The translations under genes were made by a program, and so were the position numbers. A stretch of DNA of 12,520 nt from Bacteroidia bacterium. Lineage in GTDB: Bacteria > Bacteroidota > Bacteroidia > Bacteroidales > UBA12481. Below, in pieces: positions 1-6,932 of the stretch. The number at the start of each line of letters is the position of its first letter. The stretch's first letter is position 1. The notes beneath the pieces were generated by a model. It saw only the letters and a list, made by a program, of their open reading frames with translations. It did not search any database and was not told the DNA's origin. Location of the stretch: assembly GCA_026391235.1 (NCBI GenBank), contig JAPLDV010000633.1, positions 1-12,520 on the forward strand, read 5' to 3'.

Positions 1-111
1 TCTTCGATTCAATAAATCAGTCTCTTGATAGGACCAAAATATGGTTCTCATTTAACAAAGGTAATATTTCCTGAAGGAAAATTCTCTCATGTCTATTCAT
101 TGACTCCCTGC
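1..111. other. Non-coding edge region downstream of the PQQ-propeller gene
   Basis: No convincing gene is visible here. It is the region beyond the 3' end of the minus-strand beta-propeller gene. A small inverted repeat (TTTCC, loop TGAA, GGAAA, about 67-80) is present, but it has only five base pairs and no T-tract on the minus strand, so it is a weak terminator candidate at best. An open reading frame from 25 to 219 on the plus strand overlaps the real gene antisense and is not supported. Confidence 0.4.
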
Positions 112-1581
112 CTACTTCCCCCCGAAGCAATACAGCGTCCCCACTGTCCTGATATACAATCTTCCATCCGCGATTGTCGGCGTTGCATAACATTCTTCTT
201 TGAGATCGCTGATGGCTGAGATATCAGTGGTTCCATCGGCATTCAGCACGCTCACCTTTCCACCCCTGGAAATGAAATAGATTTTCCCGTCGGCACCAAC
301 AGGAGATGCATAAAACTGAGAACCTCCACCCGTGAGGCGCCCCTCTTTGATTACCGTTCCATCGGCAGGATTGAGAATGGTTACAAATCCGATGTCATTA
401 ATCACGTACAGTTTATCCCTGTATACCAGGGGCGACGGGAGCTGGGGCACGCGGCGGTAGTATCTCCAGGCGGTTCCGGAATCGGTCATGTCTCCTGATC
501 CGCCCAAACGGATTCCGAGGATTGCGTTCACGCTGGCCAGCGAGGCGCGGAAATAGTTCCAGTCGTCCTGATCCAGCTTTCCGCCCTCTTTCAAGTCGAA
601 ATTAACCACCTGGTTGTAAGGCTCTTCCTTCGGCAGCTCCTCCTTGTCAATCAATCCGTCCTTGTTGGCATCGAACTTTACAAGCGCTTCATCAAAAGCG
701 GGGATCACAACCTGGTTCCCATAGTCATTCTGAGGCATCCCAAATCCATGGGTAAAAACCATGCCATTGAAAATGACCGGTGTTGCTTTCATTTCGCAAG
801 CGAGGCCCCGGATCCACCAAAGCCGTTCGCCGGTATCGGCGGAGTAAGCAATCAGCAGGAAAGAACCGGGAATGATTACCTGCAGCTCTCCGGTTTCAGG
901 CTGATACAGAATGGGCGTACTATGACCGCTTTTGGCTTCGGGACGATCCTTTTTCCAGGCTACCCTCCCCGATTGTTTATCAACAGCGATGATGAAGGAT
1001 CCGAAAGTCTGATCGCAAACCAAAACCACTTTATCGCCGGCAACAACCGGTGAGGCGCCCATCCCGTAACCGTTATGGAATGGCCCCAGCGGCAGTTTCC
1101 AGAGTTCTTGCCCGCGAAAATCATAGGCAAGCAGACCAAAATCGGGAAAGAAAACATAAACACTATTTTCATCGATGGTTGCTGTGGGCGAAGCCGGGTT
1201 GTTCCGGTTATCGATTGGCTCCTCCCTGGGCCTCGGAGCCTCCCTTTGCCAGATGGTTTCACCGGTAAACCGGTTCAAACAGATAGTCAACAGCTTGCCC
1301 TCGTCAATCGCAGTCAGGAAGATAAACTTTTCATTCAAAACCGGTGAAGAGTACCCAACCGGTATCTGCCGCTTCCAGATAACGTTGACATCAGGCCCCA
1401 CATCTTTGGGCAAAGCAGCGGTTTCATACACTCCGCTGCCGTTCGGGCCGCGGAATTGCGGCCAAACAGGGCCGGCGATTTGCTGGGCCTGGCCGGCAAG
1501 TAAGGAGAAGAAGGCAAATGAGATAATAACTATAGATCTGGTGGTTGATCTGATTGTTCCGTTTTGAAACTTTTGATTCAT
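112..1581 (-). CDS. Exported PQQ-like beta-propeller protein with EF-hand insert
   Basis: This 489-residue protein is probably periplasmic or outer-membrane associated. It has a signal peptide (basic start, hydrophobic stretch about residues 17-31, then AGQAQQ). The mature protein opens with W-P-Q-F-R-G-P-N-G-S-G, the usual entry to BamB/PQQ-enzyme-like propellers. Blade-type motifs recur, such as TGETIW, SGRVAW, TGERLWW, DGTVIKEG and ADGKIYF. A canonical EF-hand calcium loop, DANKDGLIDKEE, lies at about 304-315, with a degenerate second loop (DLKEGGKLDQDD) after it. I chose the ATG at 1581 over the upstream in-frame ATG at 1614 because the signal peptide then starts correctly. Similar proteins occur in Bacteroidota and Planctomycetes, mostly without a known substrate. 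No dehydrogenase-specific motif is visible, so enzymatic PQQ binding is not claimed. It could equally be a scaffold or polymer-binding protein. It looks full length. Confidence 0.85.
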   Translation of the reverse strand: MNQKFQNGTIRSTTRSIVIISFAFFSLLAGQAQQIAGPVWPQFRGPNGSGVYETAALPKDVGPDVNVIWKRQIPVGYSSPVLNEKFIFLTAIDEGKLLTICLNRFTGETIWQREAPRPREEPIDNRNNPASPTATIDENSVYVFFPDFGLLAYDFRGQELWKLPLGPFHNGYGMGASPVVAGDKVVLVCDQTFGSFIIAVDKQSGRVAWKKDRPEAKSGHSTPILYQPETGELQVIIPGSFLLIAYSADTGERLWWIRGLACEMKATPVIFNGMVFTHGFGMPQNDYGNQVVIPAFDEALVKFDANKDGLIDKEELPKEEPYNQVVNFDLKEGGKLDQDDWNYFRASLASVNAILGIRLGGSGDMTDSGTAWRYYRRVPQLPSPLVYRDKLYVINDIGFVTILNPADGTVIKEGRLTGGGSQFYASPVGADGKIYFISRGGKVSVLNADGTTDISAISDLKEECYATPTIADGRLYIRTVGTLYCFGGK

Positions 1582-1654
1582 GTATGGTTTATTGATTGGG
1601 TGAAAATAGCACAATTTCTATTGGCAGCATAAAGTATTCACCGTCCGGGTATAC

Positions 1655-1688
1655 TAAAAGAAACCGGTGAACATAGCTGTCCACCGGT
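1655..1688 (-). terminator. Terminator-like hairpin behind the WMLD-repeat gene
   Basis: ACCGGTG (1663-1669) and CACCGGT (1682-1688) form a perfect 7-bp stem with a 12-base loop. Read on the minus strand the stem is followed by TTCTTTT. It lies 55-88 bases beyond the stop of the minus-strand gene at 1743-2096 and before the next minus-strand gene, so it could end that transcript. It is inferred from pattern only. Confidence 0.45.
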
Positions 1689-1742
1689 ATGCCGGCATCT
1701 GCGGGCTTGGCTGACCTCTTCGGAAGCTTGCACAGGGGGGGC

Positions 1743-2096
1743 TTAACCTGATTTTTTCAAATACTCCTTATCAAGCATCCAGGCTTCGATGGGTGCTGCA
1801 GGCTCTTCTTCAACATCAAGATAATTGGGATCCAACATCCATTCTTCAATACATGATTCCGGATCCGGATCGGAAACCGGATCAACAAAATCATTGGACT
1901 GACCCATCGTTTCAATCACAACGGGTTGCGGCGTTCCATCAGGATGAGCTATACTAACAGGATTCTCCTGACTTTCAGGAATGTCGAGGTGCTGTGCGTG
2001 GTTCGCCTTATATGCGATGGCGGTGACCAGCATGAGGTGGAAATACATCAGGAATAGGATCCCGGCGACTTTGAAGATTGGTTTCATCGTTTTCAT
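1743..2096 (-). CDS. Small membrane-anchored protein with two WMLD repeats
   Basis: A 117-residue protein of unknown function. Residues about 8-29 form a hydrophobic segment (signal anchor or uncleaved signal peptide) with basic residues before it, so the rest should lie outside the cytoplasm. The C-terminal half is acidic and proline-rich and holds two copies of I-E-x-W-M-L-D-x-x-Y-L (residues 83-93 and 103-113) that are 20 residues apart and identical at eight of eleven positions. From memory, short Bacteroidota proteins with repeated Trp-Met tail motifs are common but unnamed; this is recollection, not a search result. Start may be the ATG at 2096 or the one at 2087. It is divergent from the sigma-factor operon and shares a promoter-region motif with it, which suggests co-regulation. 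A terminator-like hairpin follows. Confidence 0.75.
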   Translation of the reverse strand: MKTMKPIFKVAGILFLMYFHLMLVTAIAYKANHAQHLDIPESQENPVSIAHPDGTPQPVVIETMGQSNDFVDPVSDPDPESCIEEWMLDPNYLDVEEEPAAPIEAWMLDKEYLKKSG

Positions 2097-2156
2097 TTTG
2101 ATTTTTTTTAAGTGTGTCCTAAATTATTTCTTTACCCATTTATGCACGGGATGATA

Positions 2157-2174
2157 AAAGGTCACCTTCACCCA
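2157..2174 (-). promoter_or_regulatory. Candidate operator/promoter element facing the WMLD gene
   Basis: On the minus strand this reads TGGGTGAAGGTGACCTTT. It matches the plus-strand element at 2265-2276 (TGGGTGACCTTT) except for six extra bases that duplicate AGGTGA. Each copy points toward the gene downstream of it, so the two form an inverted pair across the divergent intergenic region. This fits a shared regulator or a sigma-factor recognition element. No binding protein can be named. Confidence 0.4.
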
Positions 2175-2195
2175 TAAAAACTTTATGCAAATAAT

Positions 2196-2226
2196 CTTGC
2201 CTACATTTTTTTTAGCAGTACCTTTA
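2196..2226 (+). promoter_or_regulatory. Candidate housekeeping promoter of the sigma-factor operon
   Basis: CTTG (2196-2199), a 19-base spacer and TACCTTTA (2219-2226) fit the Bacteroidota sigma-A pattern TTTG-N19-TAnnTTTG with one mismatch in each box. Transcription would start near 2233, giving a leader of about 70 bases that includes the TGGGTGACCTTT element. Prediction from pattern only. Confidence 0.35.
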
Positions 2227-2264
2227 TTCAGATTATTAAGCTGTTATATAAAAAACAATCCGTT

Positions 2265-2276
2265 TGGGTGACCTTT
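2265..2276 (+). promoter_or_regulatory. Candidate operator/promoter element facing the sigma operon
   Basis: TGGGTGACCTTT lies 27 bases before the sigma-factor start codon. It is the mirror partner of 2157-2174; the two share a perfect 10-bp inverted repeat (AAAGGTCACC at 2157-2166, GGTGACCTTT at 2267-2276). If it is a -35 element, the transcript would have almost no leader. If the sigma-A-like promoter at 2196-2226 is used, it lies in the leader as an operator. Confidence 0.4.
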
Positions 2277-2303
2277 CCGGCTCTTATTCATCAATAGGAA
2301 ATA

Positions 2304-2873
2304 ATGGAACAGAATCTTGTTATCAACGAAATCAAAAGCGGAAACAAACAAACGCTGGAAAACATTTACACCATGTACAGGAGAGGCTTTATAGAATGGA
2401 CAACCGCCACTTACCGGATTTCAACCGACCAGGCACTGGATCTTTACCAGCAGACTATCCTGGCCTTTTATGAGAATATTCTTTCGGGAAAATTGAACGG
2501 AGTAAAGAGCAGCATTAAGACCTATCTGTATGCCATCGGGAAAAACAAAGTTTATGAGCTATACCGCTACCATGGCAGGATCAGGAATATAAGCAGCACA
2601 ACGCCTGACTATGAGGAAATCTCAGGTGACGACCCGGAATACAATGAACGGCTGCTCGAATTATCGAAAGTTTGCCTTAACAAATTGGGAGATCCCTGCA
2701 GGCAGATCCTTGAATCCTATTATTACCACAAAAAAAGCATGCAGGAAATTGCCACATGGTTAGGTTATAAGAACGAACAAACGGCTAAAAACCAGAAATA
2801 CAAATGCCTGCTCCGCTTGCGGGAGGTTTTCAGACAGGAAGCACAAAAACAGAAAGAATACATATATGGATAA
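2304..2873 (+). CDS. ECF-like RNA polymerase sigma factor
   Basis: A 189-residue sigma-70 family protein. Region 2 covers about residues 5-90 (LENIYTMYRRGFIEW, then ALDLYQQTILAFYENI and IKTYLYAIGKNKVYELYR, which correspond to the core-binding and -10-reading helices). After an acidic linker (about 95-115), region 4 spans about 118-176 with a helix-turn-helix: LGDPCRQILESYYYHKKSM, then QEIATWLGYKNEQTAKNQKYKC. There is no region 1 or 3, which is the ECF layout. The ATG at 2304 gives the full N-terminus. It overlaps the next gene by eight bases, so the two are probably translationally coupled, typical of sigma/anti-sigma pairs. The paired TGGGTGA elements upstream may reflect autoregulation; that is inference. 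Confidence 0.92.
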   Translation: MEQNLVINEIKSGNKQTLENIYTMYRRGFIEWTTATYRISTDQALDLYQQTILAFYENILSGKLNGVKSSIKTYLYAIGKNKVYELYRYHGRIRNISSTTPDYEEISGDDPEYNERLLELSKVCLNKLGDPCRQILESYYYHKKSMQEIATWLGYKNEQTAKNQKYKCLLRLREVFRQEAQKQKEYIYG

Positions 2874-3639
2874 TCATCGGCAACATATGGAATGGATTGA
2901 TGCATACCTGGATGGCCGGCTGACGGCCGGGGAGCTTGAAGTGTTTGAAAGAATGCAGCAGGAGGATGGATCATTCAAAGAATTGGTGGAGGACATGAAA
3001 TTGCTGGTCAGCGGGATCAGAGTCTCAGCAAGGGATTCTCTTAAAAAGGAGATCAGCGGTTGGGAAAGCAACCAGCCGGAGCTTGCAGCGCAACCCAACA
3101 TGATCCAGGGAAGGAGGGCCCGACGGATCGGATGGATATCCCTGGCCGCCGCAGCCTGCCTTACCGCTTTTCTATATCTTGGCGTAATCCGTCCGACCAC
3201 ATCCGAAAGAACAGCTAATTCCATATACCGGGATTATTACGACGGCGCTTATCAGAATGTTATTGCCCTGACTTACAGATCTGACAAAAATACCATCACA
3301 GCGAACCAGGAGGCATTCGCAGCCTATGACCTGGAAGATTATCAAAAGGCCATTACACTTTTCTCTGCAATTCAGCAAAAGAGTGATACCGTACTCTTCT
3401 ATCTGGGTAATTCGTGGCTGGCGGTAAAGGAATATCAAAAAGCCGGCGAATGTTTCAGGAAAGTAATTGAAACAGGGAAATTCATGGTCGATGGGTCGCA
3501 CTGGTACCTTGCACTTTCCCTTTTAAAAAACGGGCAGATGGATGAGGCGGAATCGTTCTTCCGGGAACTCTCGGAAAACCGGAATTTTTATCAGGCAAAA
3601 GCCATGGAAATACTAACGAAACTTTCAAATTCTCACTAA
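2866..3639 (+). CDS. Membrane-spanning anti-sigma-like protein with periplasmic TPR domain
   Basis: A 257-residue protein, likely the anti-sigma partner of the preceding gene. Residues 8-45 (EWIDAYLDGRLTAGELEVFE followed by acidic helix) resemble the N-terminal helices of anti-sigma proteins, without a zinc-binding HxxxCxxC. One membrane helix lies at about 88-109, preceded by RRARR, which predicts N-terminus inside and C-terminus in the periplasm. Residues about 145-253 hold two to three TPR-like helical pairs (AFAAYDLEDYQKAITLFSAI; YLGNSWLAVKEYQKAGECFR; HWYLALSLLKNGQMDEAESF). The start codon ATGGATAA overlaps the sigma stop. TPR domains bind proteins, so the periplasmic part may sense a protein partner; the TPR-CHAT lipoprotein encoded convergently is an obvious candidate. 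That link is inference. It could alternatively be only a TPR protein co-expressed with the sigma factor. Confidence 0.8.
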   Translation: MDNHRQHMEWIDAYLDGRLTAGELEVFERMQQEDGSFKELVEDMKLLVSGIRVSARDSLKKEISGWESNQPELAAQPNMIQGRRARRIGWISLAAAACLTAFLYLGVIRPTTSERTANSIYRDYYDGAYQNVIALTYRSDKNTITANQEAFAAYDLEDYQKAITLFSAIQQKSDTVLFYLGNSWLAVKEYQKAGECFRKVIETGKFMVDGSHWYLALSLLKNGQMDEAESFFRELSENRNFYQAKAMEILTKLSNSH

Positions 3640-3654
3640 CTAAAATTCAATATC

Positions 3655-3867
3655 ATGGAAAAACTTGACCTTAAAGATGTCTTAATCAGTCAAAATAATC
3701 AGATTATGGGCTGGTTAGGCAAATTAATCGCCCGGGGGACCAAAGCCCGTGGGTCGGATGTAAAACCGCCAAACCCGCCACCACCGCCACCGATTAAAAT
3801 CGATGATCTCAAAGAACTTCGGGATATCCTAAATGGATACAAGGAAATGCTTGAACATCTCCGCTAG
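3655..3867 (+). CDS. Small polyproline-linker protein, third gene of the sigma operon
   Basis: A 70-residue protein with no recognised family. It begins 15 bases after the anti-sigma-like gene, in the same direction, so it is probably co-transcribed. Residues 1-28 look like an amphipathic helix, 29-37 are basic and glycine-rich, 38-46 are eight prolines and one asparagine, and 47-70 form a charged helix (IDDLKELRDILNGYKEMLEHLR). No signal peptide or membrane helix is seen, so it should be cytoplasmic. The layout of two short helices joined by a stiff proline linker suggests an adaptor or regulator that bridges two partners. The six-proline run would make translation depend on EF-P. Its stop codon overlaps the stop of the convergent CHAT gene in one CTAG. 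The reading frame is short but has good coding character and operon spacing. Confidence 0.65.
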   Translation: MEKLDLKDVLISQNNQIMGWLGKLIARGTKARGSDVKPPNPPPPPPIKIDDLKELRDILNGYKEMLEHLR

Positions 3868-6674
3868 AATTTCCCCAGAGGAATAAAAGATGCCCAGAAA
3901 CGGGGATGTGAGGTATATTGATCAGCCCTTAGTAGATAATCAGTTTTAGATTTTCTCAAGGCCTGGTCGGGAGATAACTTTTCCCGTATTCCGCCATAAA
4001 ATCCTGCCATCAGGAGAGCTGTAGATTTGTCCGGAATCTGCCATAAAGTGGTTACCATGATTGGGCAACCGGCATTGGCAAAGGCCCTGGCCATGCTGTA
4101 AACCCCTTCGCCCCGGAAATTCTTGCCGATGCCGCTCTCGCAGGAACTTAAAACTACACCTTTAATGGCATCCAGTTCCCGGTTGGCCCAACCCAGGTTA
4201 ACGTGGGATCCGCCGGAACTATCAGCAACGCCGTAGCTAAGGGCCAGTACCCTGTTTCGTCTTACGGATTTAACAGGCTGTTTATCAGCCACCAGCATGC
4301 CTGAAGAAAATGCGTAGCTGATGGTAAAATGGTTAACCAGGTAATCGGGTGACTTATAATTCACATACGAGGTGTCGGGCATGGATCTGATCAGTGCATC
4401 AAAGGAAATTTGGTTCAGGCTCCCATCCGGGATTATGATAAGTCTGGTGGTAAGGTTGTCGTTGTATTCATCGATGGATGGTTTAAGAAGCTTCTCATAT
4501 AAACTAAGGGAATTGACGGCAAACCGGGTATAACCGGGCCGGCTCAAGGGAACGGAATCAGGAATTTCCAGCATGGCATCAATGCTACCGAGCAAAACAG
4601 AATCCTTCTCAACCATCCGGATATTGGTCTTCTTTCCGTTGGTCGAAAGAATAAAGAAATGCTTGTTCCCTGAAAAATATTGGATAAGAATATCGTTATT
4701 ACTGCGGATTCTTTCTTTGAGTGAATCCAATGTTACTGATTTCAGGAAGCTTTTAATGCTGGCCACCTCAGGGAAGGCCTTGTCAATTGAATCAGTCAGT
4801 ATATCTTTCTGCCTGATTTTTTCAAACAGCTTCTCATTATAATAACCGGATTTTTCGGGGATCTCATTCTTTTGCCTGTTGAAATATTTTATATAATAAT
4901 CCGCTTCCCGGAGCATTCTGACCAGGCTTTCCGGTATCCTGGCCCGCGTATAAGCCTGGATGCTTGTGAGGTTATCCGATAAATACCTGTACCTGCTGTT
5001 CTCCATAAAATGAAAAATATCACCTAAACAGATTGCTGAGGAGTCATTTTGATAAAGCTGATATGCCGTTTCAATGGCTTGGTCATATATGGAATGAACG
5101 GTATCTTCAAGATATAGTCTGGAGTCTTCATTGGTGTATGAATTCCAGATATAATCAATCAGTGAGTCGCACAGCCTGAAACAATCCAGTGATCCGGCCA
5201 GGCTTGGCCGGTTACCAGGATCCCTGGTATGCTTTATCCTTAGCATCGAAGCTTTATCCCGCAAAACTTCAATGAGTTCCACATTGTTTTCAATTTGTAC
5301 CAGGGTTGGATTCGTTAGTACATCAGGATTGTCGAATCCATCACTGCCGGCAATAATGGATTGCTGATAATGGTAAAGGGCGGAGTCCGGCGAATTGATC
5401 CGCAAAAAATAGTTACCAATCAGGTGGTTTATTTGTGCCACCCGTTTGTGGCGGTTACCATATCTTACTTTTCTAAGATGAAGCGATTCCTCGTAATCCC
5501 GGTAAGCCATATCCGGTTTGCCGGTTTCCTGGTATATGGTGCCCCTGAAATCATAGCAAATGCCCATTTGTTCCAGCACGAGGAGTAAAATCGATGGATC
5601 GGAGGTGGCGGAAGAAGCTCTGATCAAATCATCGTGATTCCGAATCCCGCGTTGCCTGGTCGGCGTTATTCCGGCATCCTTCAGAACTCTGTTTAATAAC
5701 TGAAATGCTTTTTCGCAGTATAGCAAAGCTTCAGAATATTGCTTGAGGTTTATCAGGATAAAGGACATATTATTGAAATAGGTCGCCAGGGCGATGAGGC
5801 TGCCTTCTGCGGAACTATTAATCTGTATAGCCTGCAAATTAAGGGATTTGGCCAGTTCCCACCGTTTCTGGTCGCGATAAATATTTGACAGCAGGGCACG
5901 ACTGATTTCCATCGATCCCGATTCGTTTAATGAATCGGCAATGTTTTGTGCCCGGGCTAAATATATCAGGGCTTTATCAAACTCCTTTTTTTGTCGGAAC
6001 ATGCTCGACATACTATAGAATAACCGGAAACGATAGGAATCCCCGCCTTTAATCCTTCCCGTTTCAAGCATCTTCTCCCCCTGTACATAATATTTCTCTG
6101 CGTTGGCATAATCCTCTAAGTTCCAATGGTATTCATTAGCAATCCCTTCGATGCACAGATAATGGAAGAGGTGATCCGGATCTCCGGTTTCGCGGAAGAT
6201 CCTTTGGGCTTCCATGAAATAAAAGAGAGCCGAATCCGATTGGTTAAATCCAGACTGGATATAACCCAGATAGTAATACGCCATCCCCTCCATTTCAAGG
6301 TGTTCAGGACTGATTTGACTGAGCAGGCGAATGCCCTTCCGGAATTCATAATAGGAGTCAGATAAATTCTCCCGGATATACTTCACATAACCTAACCGGT
6401 TGATAACAAGAAGGGTTTGATCCGGCGTAAGGTATTCCTTTAGTAGTTGCTCATAATAAAAGGCAGCGCTGTCGGAGCCATTTTTACCTGCCCTATAATA
6501 AGGTTCTGCTTTCCTGAAGTTATCAAAAGCATTCAGCTCAATTATCAGCGATTCATTGGCATCTGCCTGATTATCTGTTGATTTTGCAATATCCTTTTGA
6601 GGCCCTGAACACCCTGAGGAGATCCATAAAAGGAAAAATGACAAAATCGAACGAATATCAACCGGTTTAATCAT
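3864..6674 (-). CDS. TPR-CHAT lipoprotein with an apparently shortened caspase-like domain
   Basis: A 936-residue exported protein. The N-terminus has a signal peptide ending in a lipobox-like I-S-S-G-C (Cys22), so it is probably a lipoprotein facing the periplasm. Residues about 45-460 are helical TPR repeats (e.g. AFYYEQLLKEYL, ALFYFMEAQRIFRETGD, ALIYLARAQNIADSLNE, ALLYCEKAFQLLN, ALYHYQQSIIAG). A helical linker follows, then a CHAT domain (caspase HetF associated with TPRs) from about 650: LIIIPDGSLNQISFDAL near 745-760, NRELDAI at 831-837, VVLSSCESGIG with the catalytic-type Cys845, GEGVYSMARAFANAGCPIMV, TTLWQIPDKST and HPRFWASFIPLG at the end. In the family I expect about 75-85 residues with a His-Gly motif between RELDAI and VVLSSC; here they adjoin directly. 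Peptidase activity is therefore doubtful. Convergent to the sigma operon, suggesting functional linkage. Confidence 0.88.
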   Translation of the reverse strand: MIKPVDIRSILSFFLLWISSGCSGPQKDIAKSTDNQADANESLIIELNAFDNFRKAEPYYRAGKNGSDSAAFYYEQLLKEYLTPDQTLLVINRLGYVKYIRENLSDSYYEFRKGIRLLSQISPEHLEMEGMAYYYLGYIQSGFNQSDSALFYFMEAQRIFRETGDPDHLFHYLCIEGIANEYHWNLEDYANAEKYYVQGEKMLETGRIKGGDSYRFRLFYSMSSMFRQKKEFDKALIYLARAQNIADSLNESGSMEISRALLSNIYRDQKRWELAKSLNLQAIQINSSAEGSLIALATYFNNMSFILINLKQYSEALLYCEKAFQLLNRVLKDAGITPTRQRGIRNHDDLIRASSATSDPSILLLVLEQMGICYDFRGTIYQETGKPDMAYRDYEESLHLRKVRYGNRHKRVAQINHLIGNYFLRINSPDSALYHYQQSIIAGSDGFDNPDVLTNPTLVQIENNVELIEVLRDKASMLRIKHTRDPGNRPSLAGSLDCFRLCDSLIDYIWNSYTNEDSRLYLEDTVHSIYDQAIETAYQLYQNDSSAICLGDIFHFMENSRYRYLSDNLTSIQAYTRARIPESLVRMLREADYYIKYFNRQKNEIPEKSGYYNEKLFEKIRQKDILTDSIDKAFPEVASIKSFLKSVTLDSLKERIRSNNDILIQYFSGNKHFFILSTNGKKTNIRMVEKDSVLLGSIDAMLEIPDSVPLSRPGYTRFAVNSLSLYEKLLKPSIDEYNDNLTTRLIIIPDGSLNQISFDALIRSMPDTSYVNYKSPDYLVNHFTISYAFSSGMLVADKQPVKSVRRNRVLALSYGVADSSGGSHVNLGWANRELDAIKGVVLSSCESGIGKNFRGEGVYSMARAFANAGCPIMVTTLWQIPDKSTALLMAGFYGGIREKLSPDQALRKSKTDYLLRADQYTSHPRFWASFIPLGKF

Positions 6675-6741
6675 AGCTGTCAGGGTCAGGGTCCGGGCAT
6701 GGTAGCATCAGGATTTGATGATCGCAACGGGAGCCTTACAT

Positions 6742-6749
6742 CAAATTTA
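6742..6749 (-). promoter_or_regulatory. Candidate -7 element of the CHAT gene promoter
   Basis: On the minus strand this reads TAAATTTG, a perfect match to TAnnTTTG, 67 bases before the CHAT start codon. I could not find a good TTTG box at the usual 19-base spacing, so the call is tentative. Confidence 0.3.
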
Positions 6750-6882
6750 CAGAATTTTACAATACTAATCCGATATCACCGTTTTGAGGTTTCTGATTTC
6801 GGTTCTGGTTTGACCGATGTGCGAAATGAGTACGATATAAATTCATGCAGATGAAAGCGGTACAAATCTTCATCGGCCGAAT

Positions 6883-6914
6883 TCTGCTGAGCTTACATAA
6901 ACTTCTTATATTTG
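6883..6914 (+). promoter_or_regulatory. Candidate promoter ahead of the MNT/HEPN pair
   Basis: TCTG (6883-6886), a 20-base spacer and TATATTTG (6907-6914) fit the Bacteroidota TTTG/TAnnTTTG pattern, with one mismatch in the first box. TATAAT follows at once (6915-6920). It would transcribe the MNT relic and then the intact MNT/HEPN genes. Confidence 0.4.
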
Positions 6915-6932
6915 TATAATGATGTATTGATA

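Larger units (their letters stand above)
6675..6932. other. Divergent intergenic region with candidate promoters
   Basis: No gene is seen between the start of the CHAT gene and the nucleotidyltransferase relic. Near the CHAT start there is a short tandem GTCAGG repeat (about 6679-6691). The region holds a minus-strand -7 element and a plus-strand promoter, listed separately. The rest is A+T-rich sequence without a visible RNA structure. Confidence 0.5.

Noticed and set aside
25..219. 64-codon plus-strand frame at the left edge
   Set aside because: More than half overlaps the 3' end of the PQQ gene antisense, and no recognisable protein features are present.
748..1567. Several plus-strand open frames antisense to the PQQ-propeller gene
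   Set aside because: They overlap a strongly supported gene, overlap each other, and show no family features.
2264..2473. Plus-strand frame overlapping the start of the sigma-factor gene
   Set aside because: It is an out-of-frame shadow; the 2304 frame carries clear sigma region 2 and 4 motifs.
4573..4842. Plus-strand open frame inside the CHAT gene
   Set aside because: It lies antisense to TPR-CHAT coding sequence with clear family motifs and has no promoter or domain.
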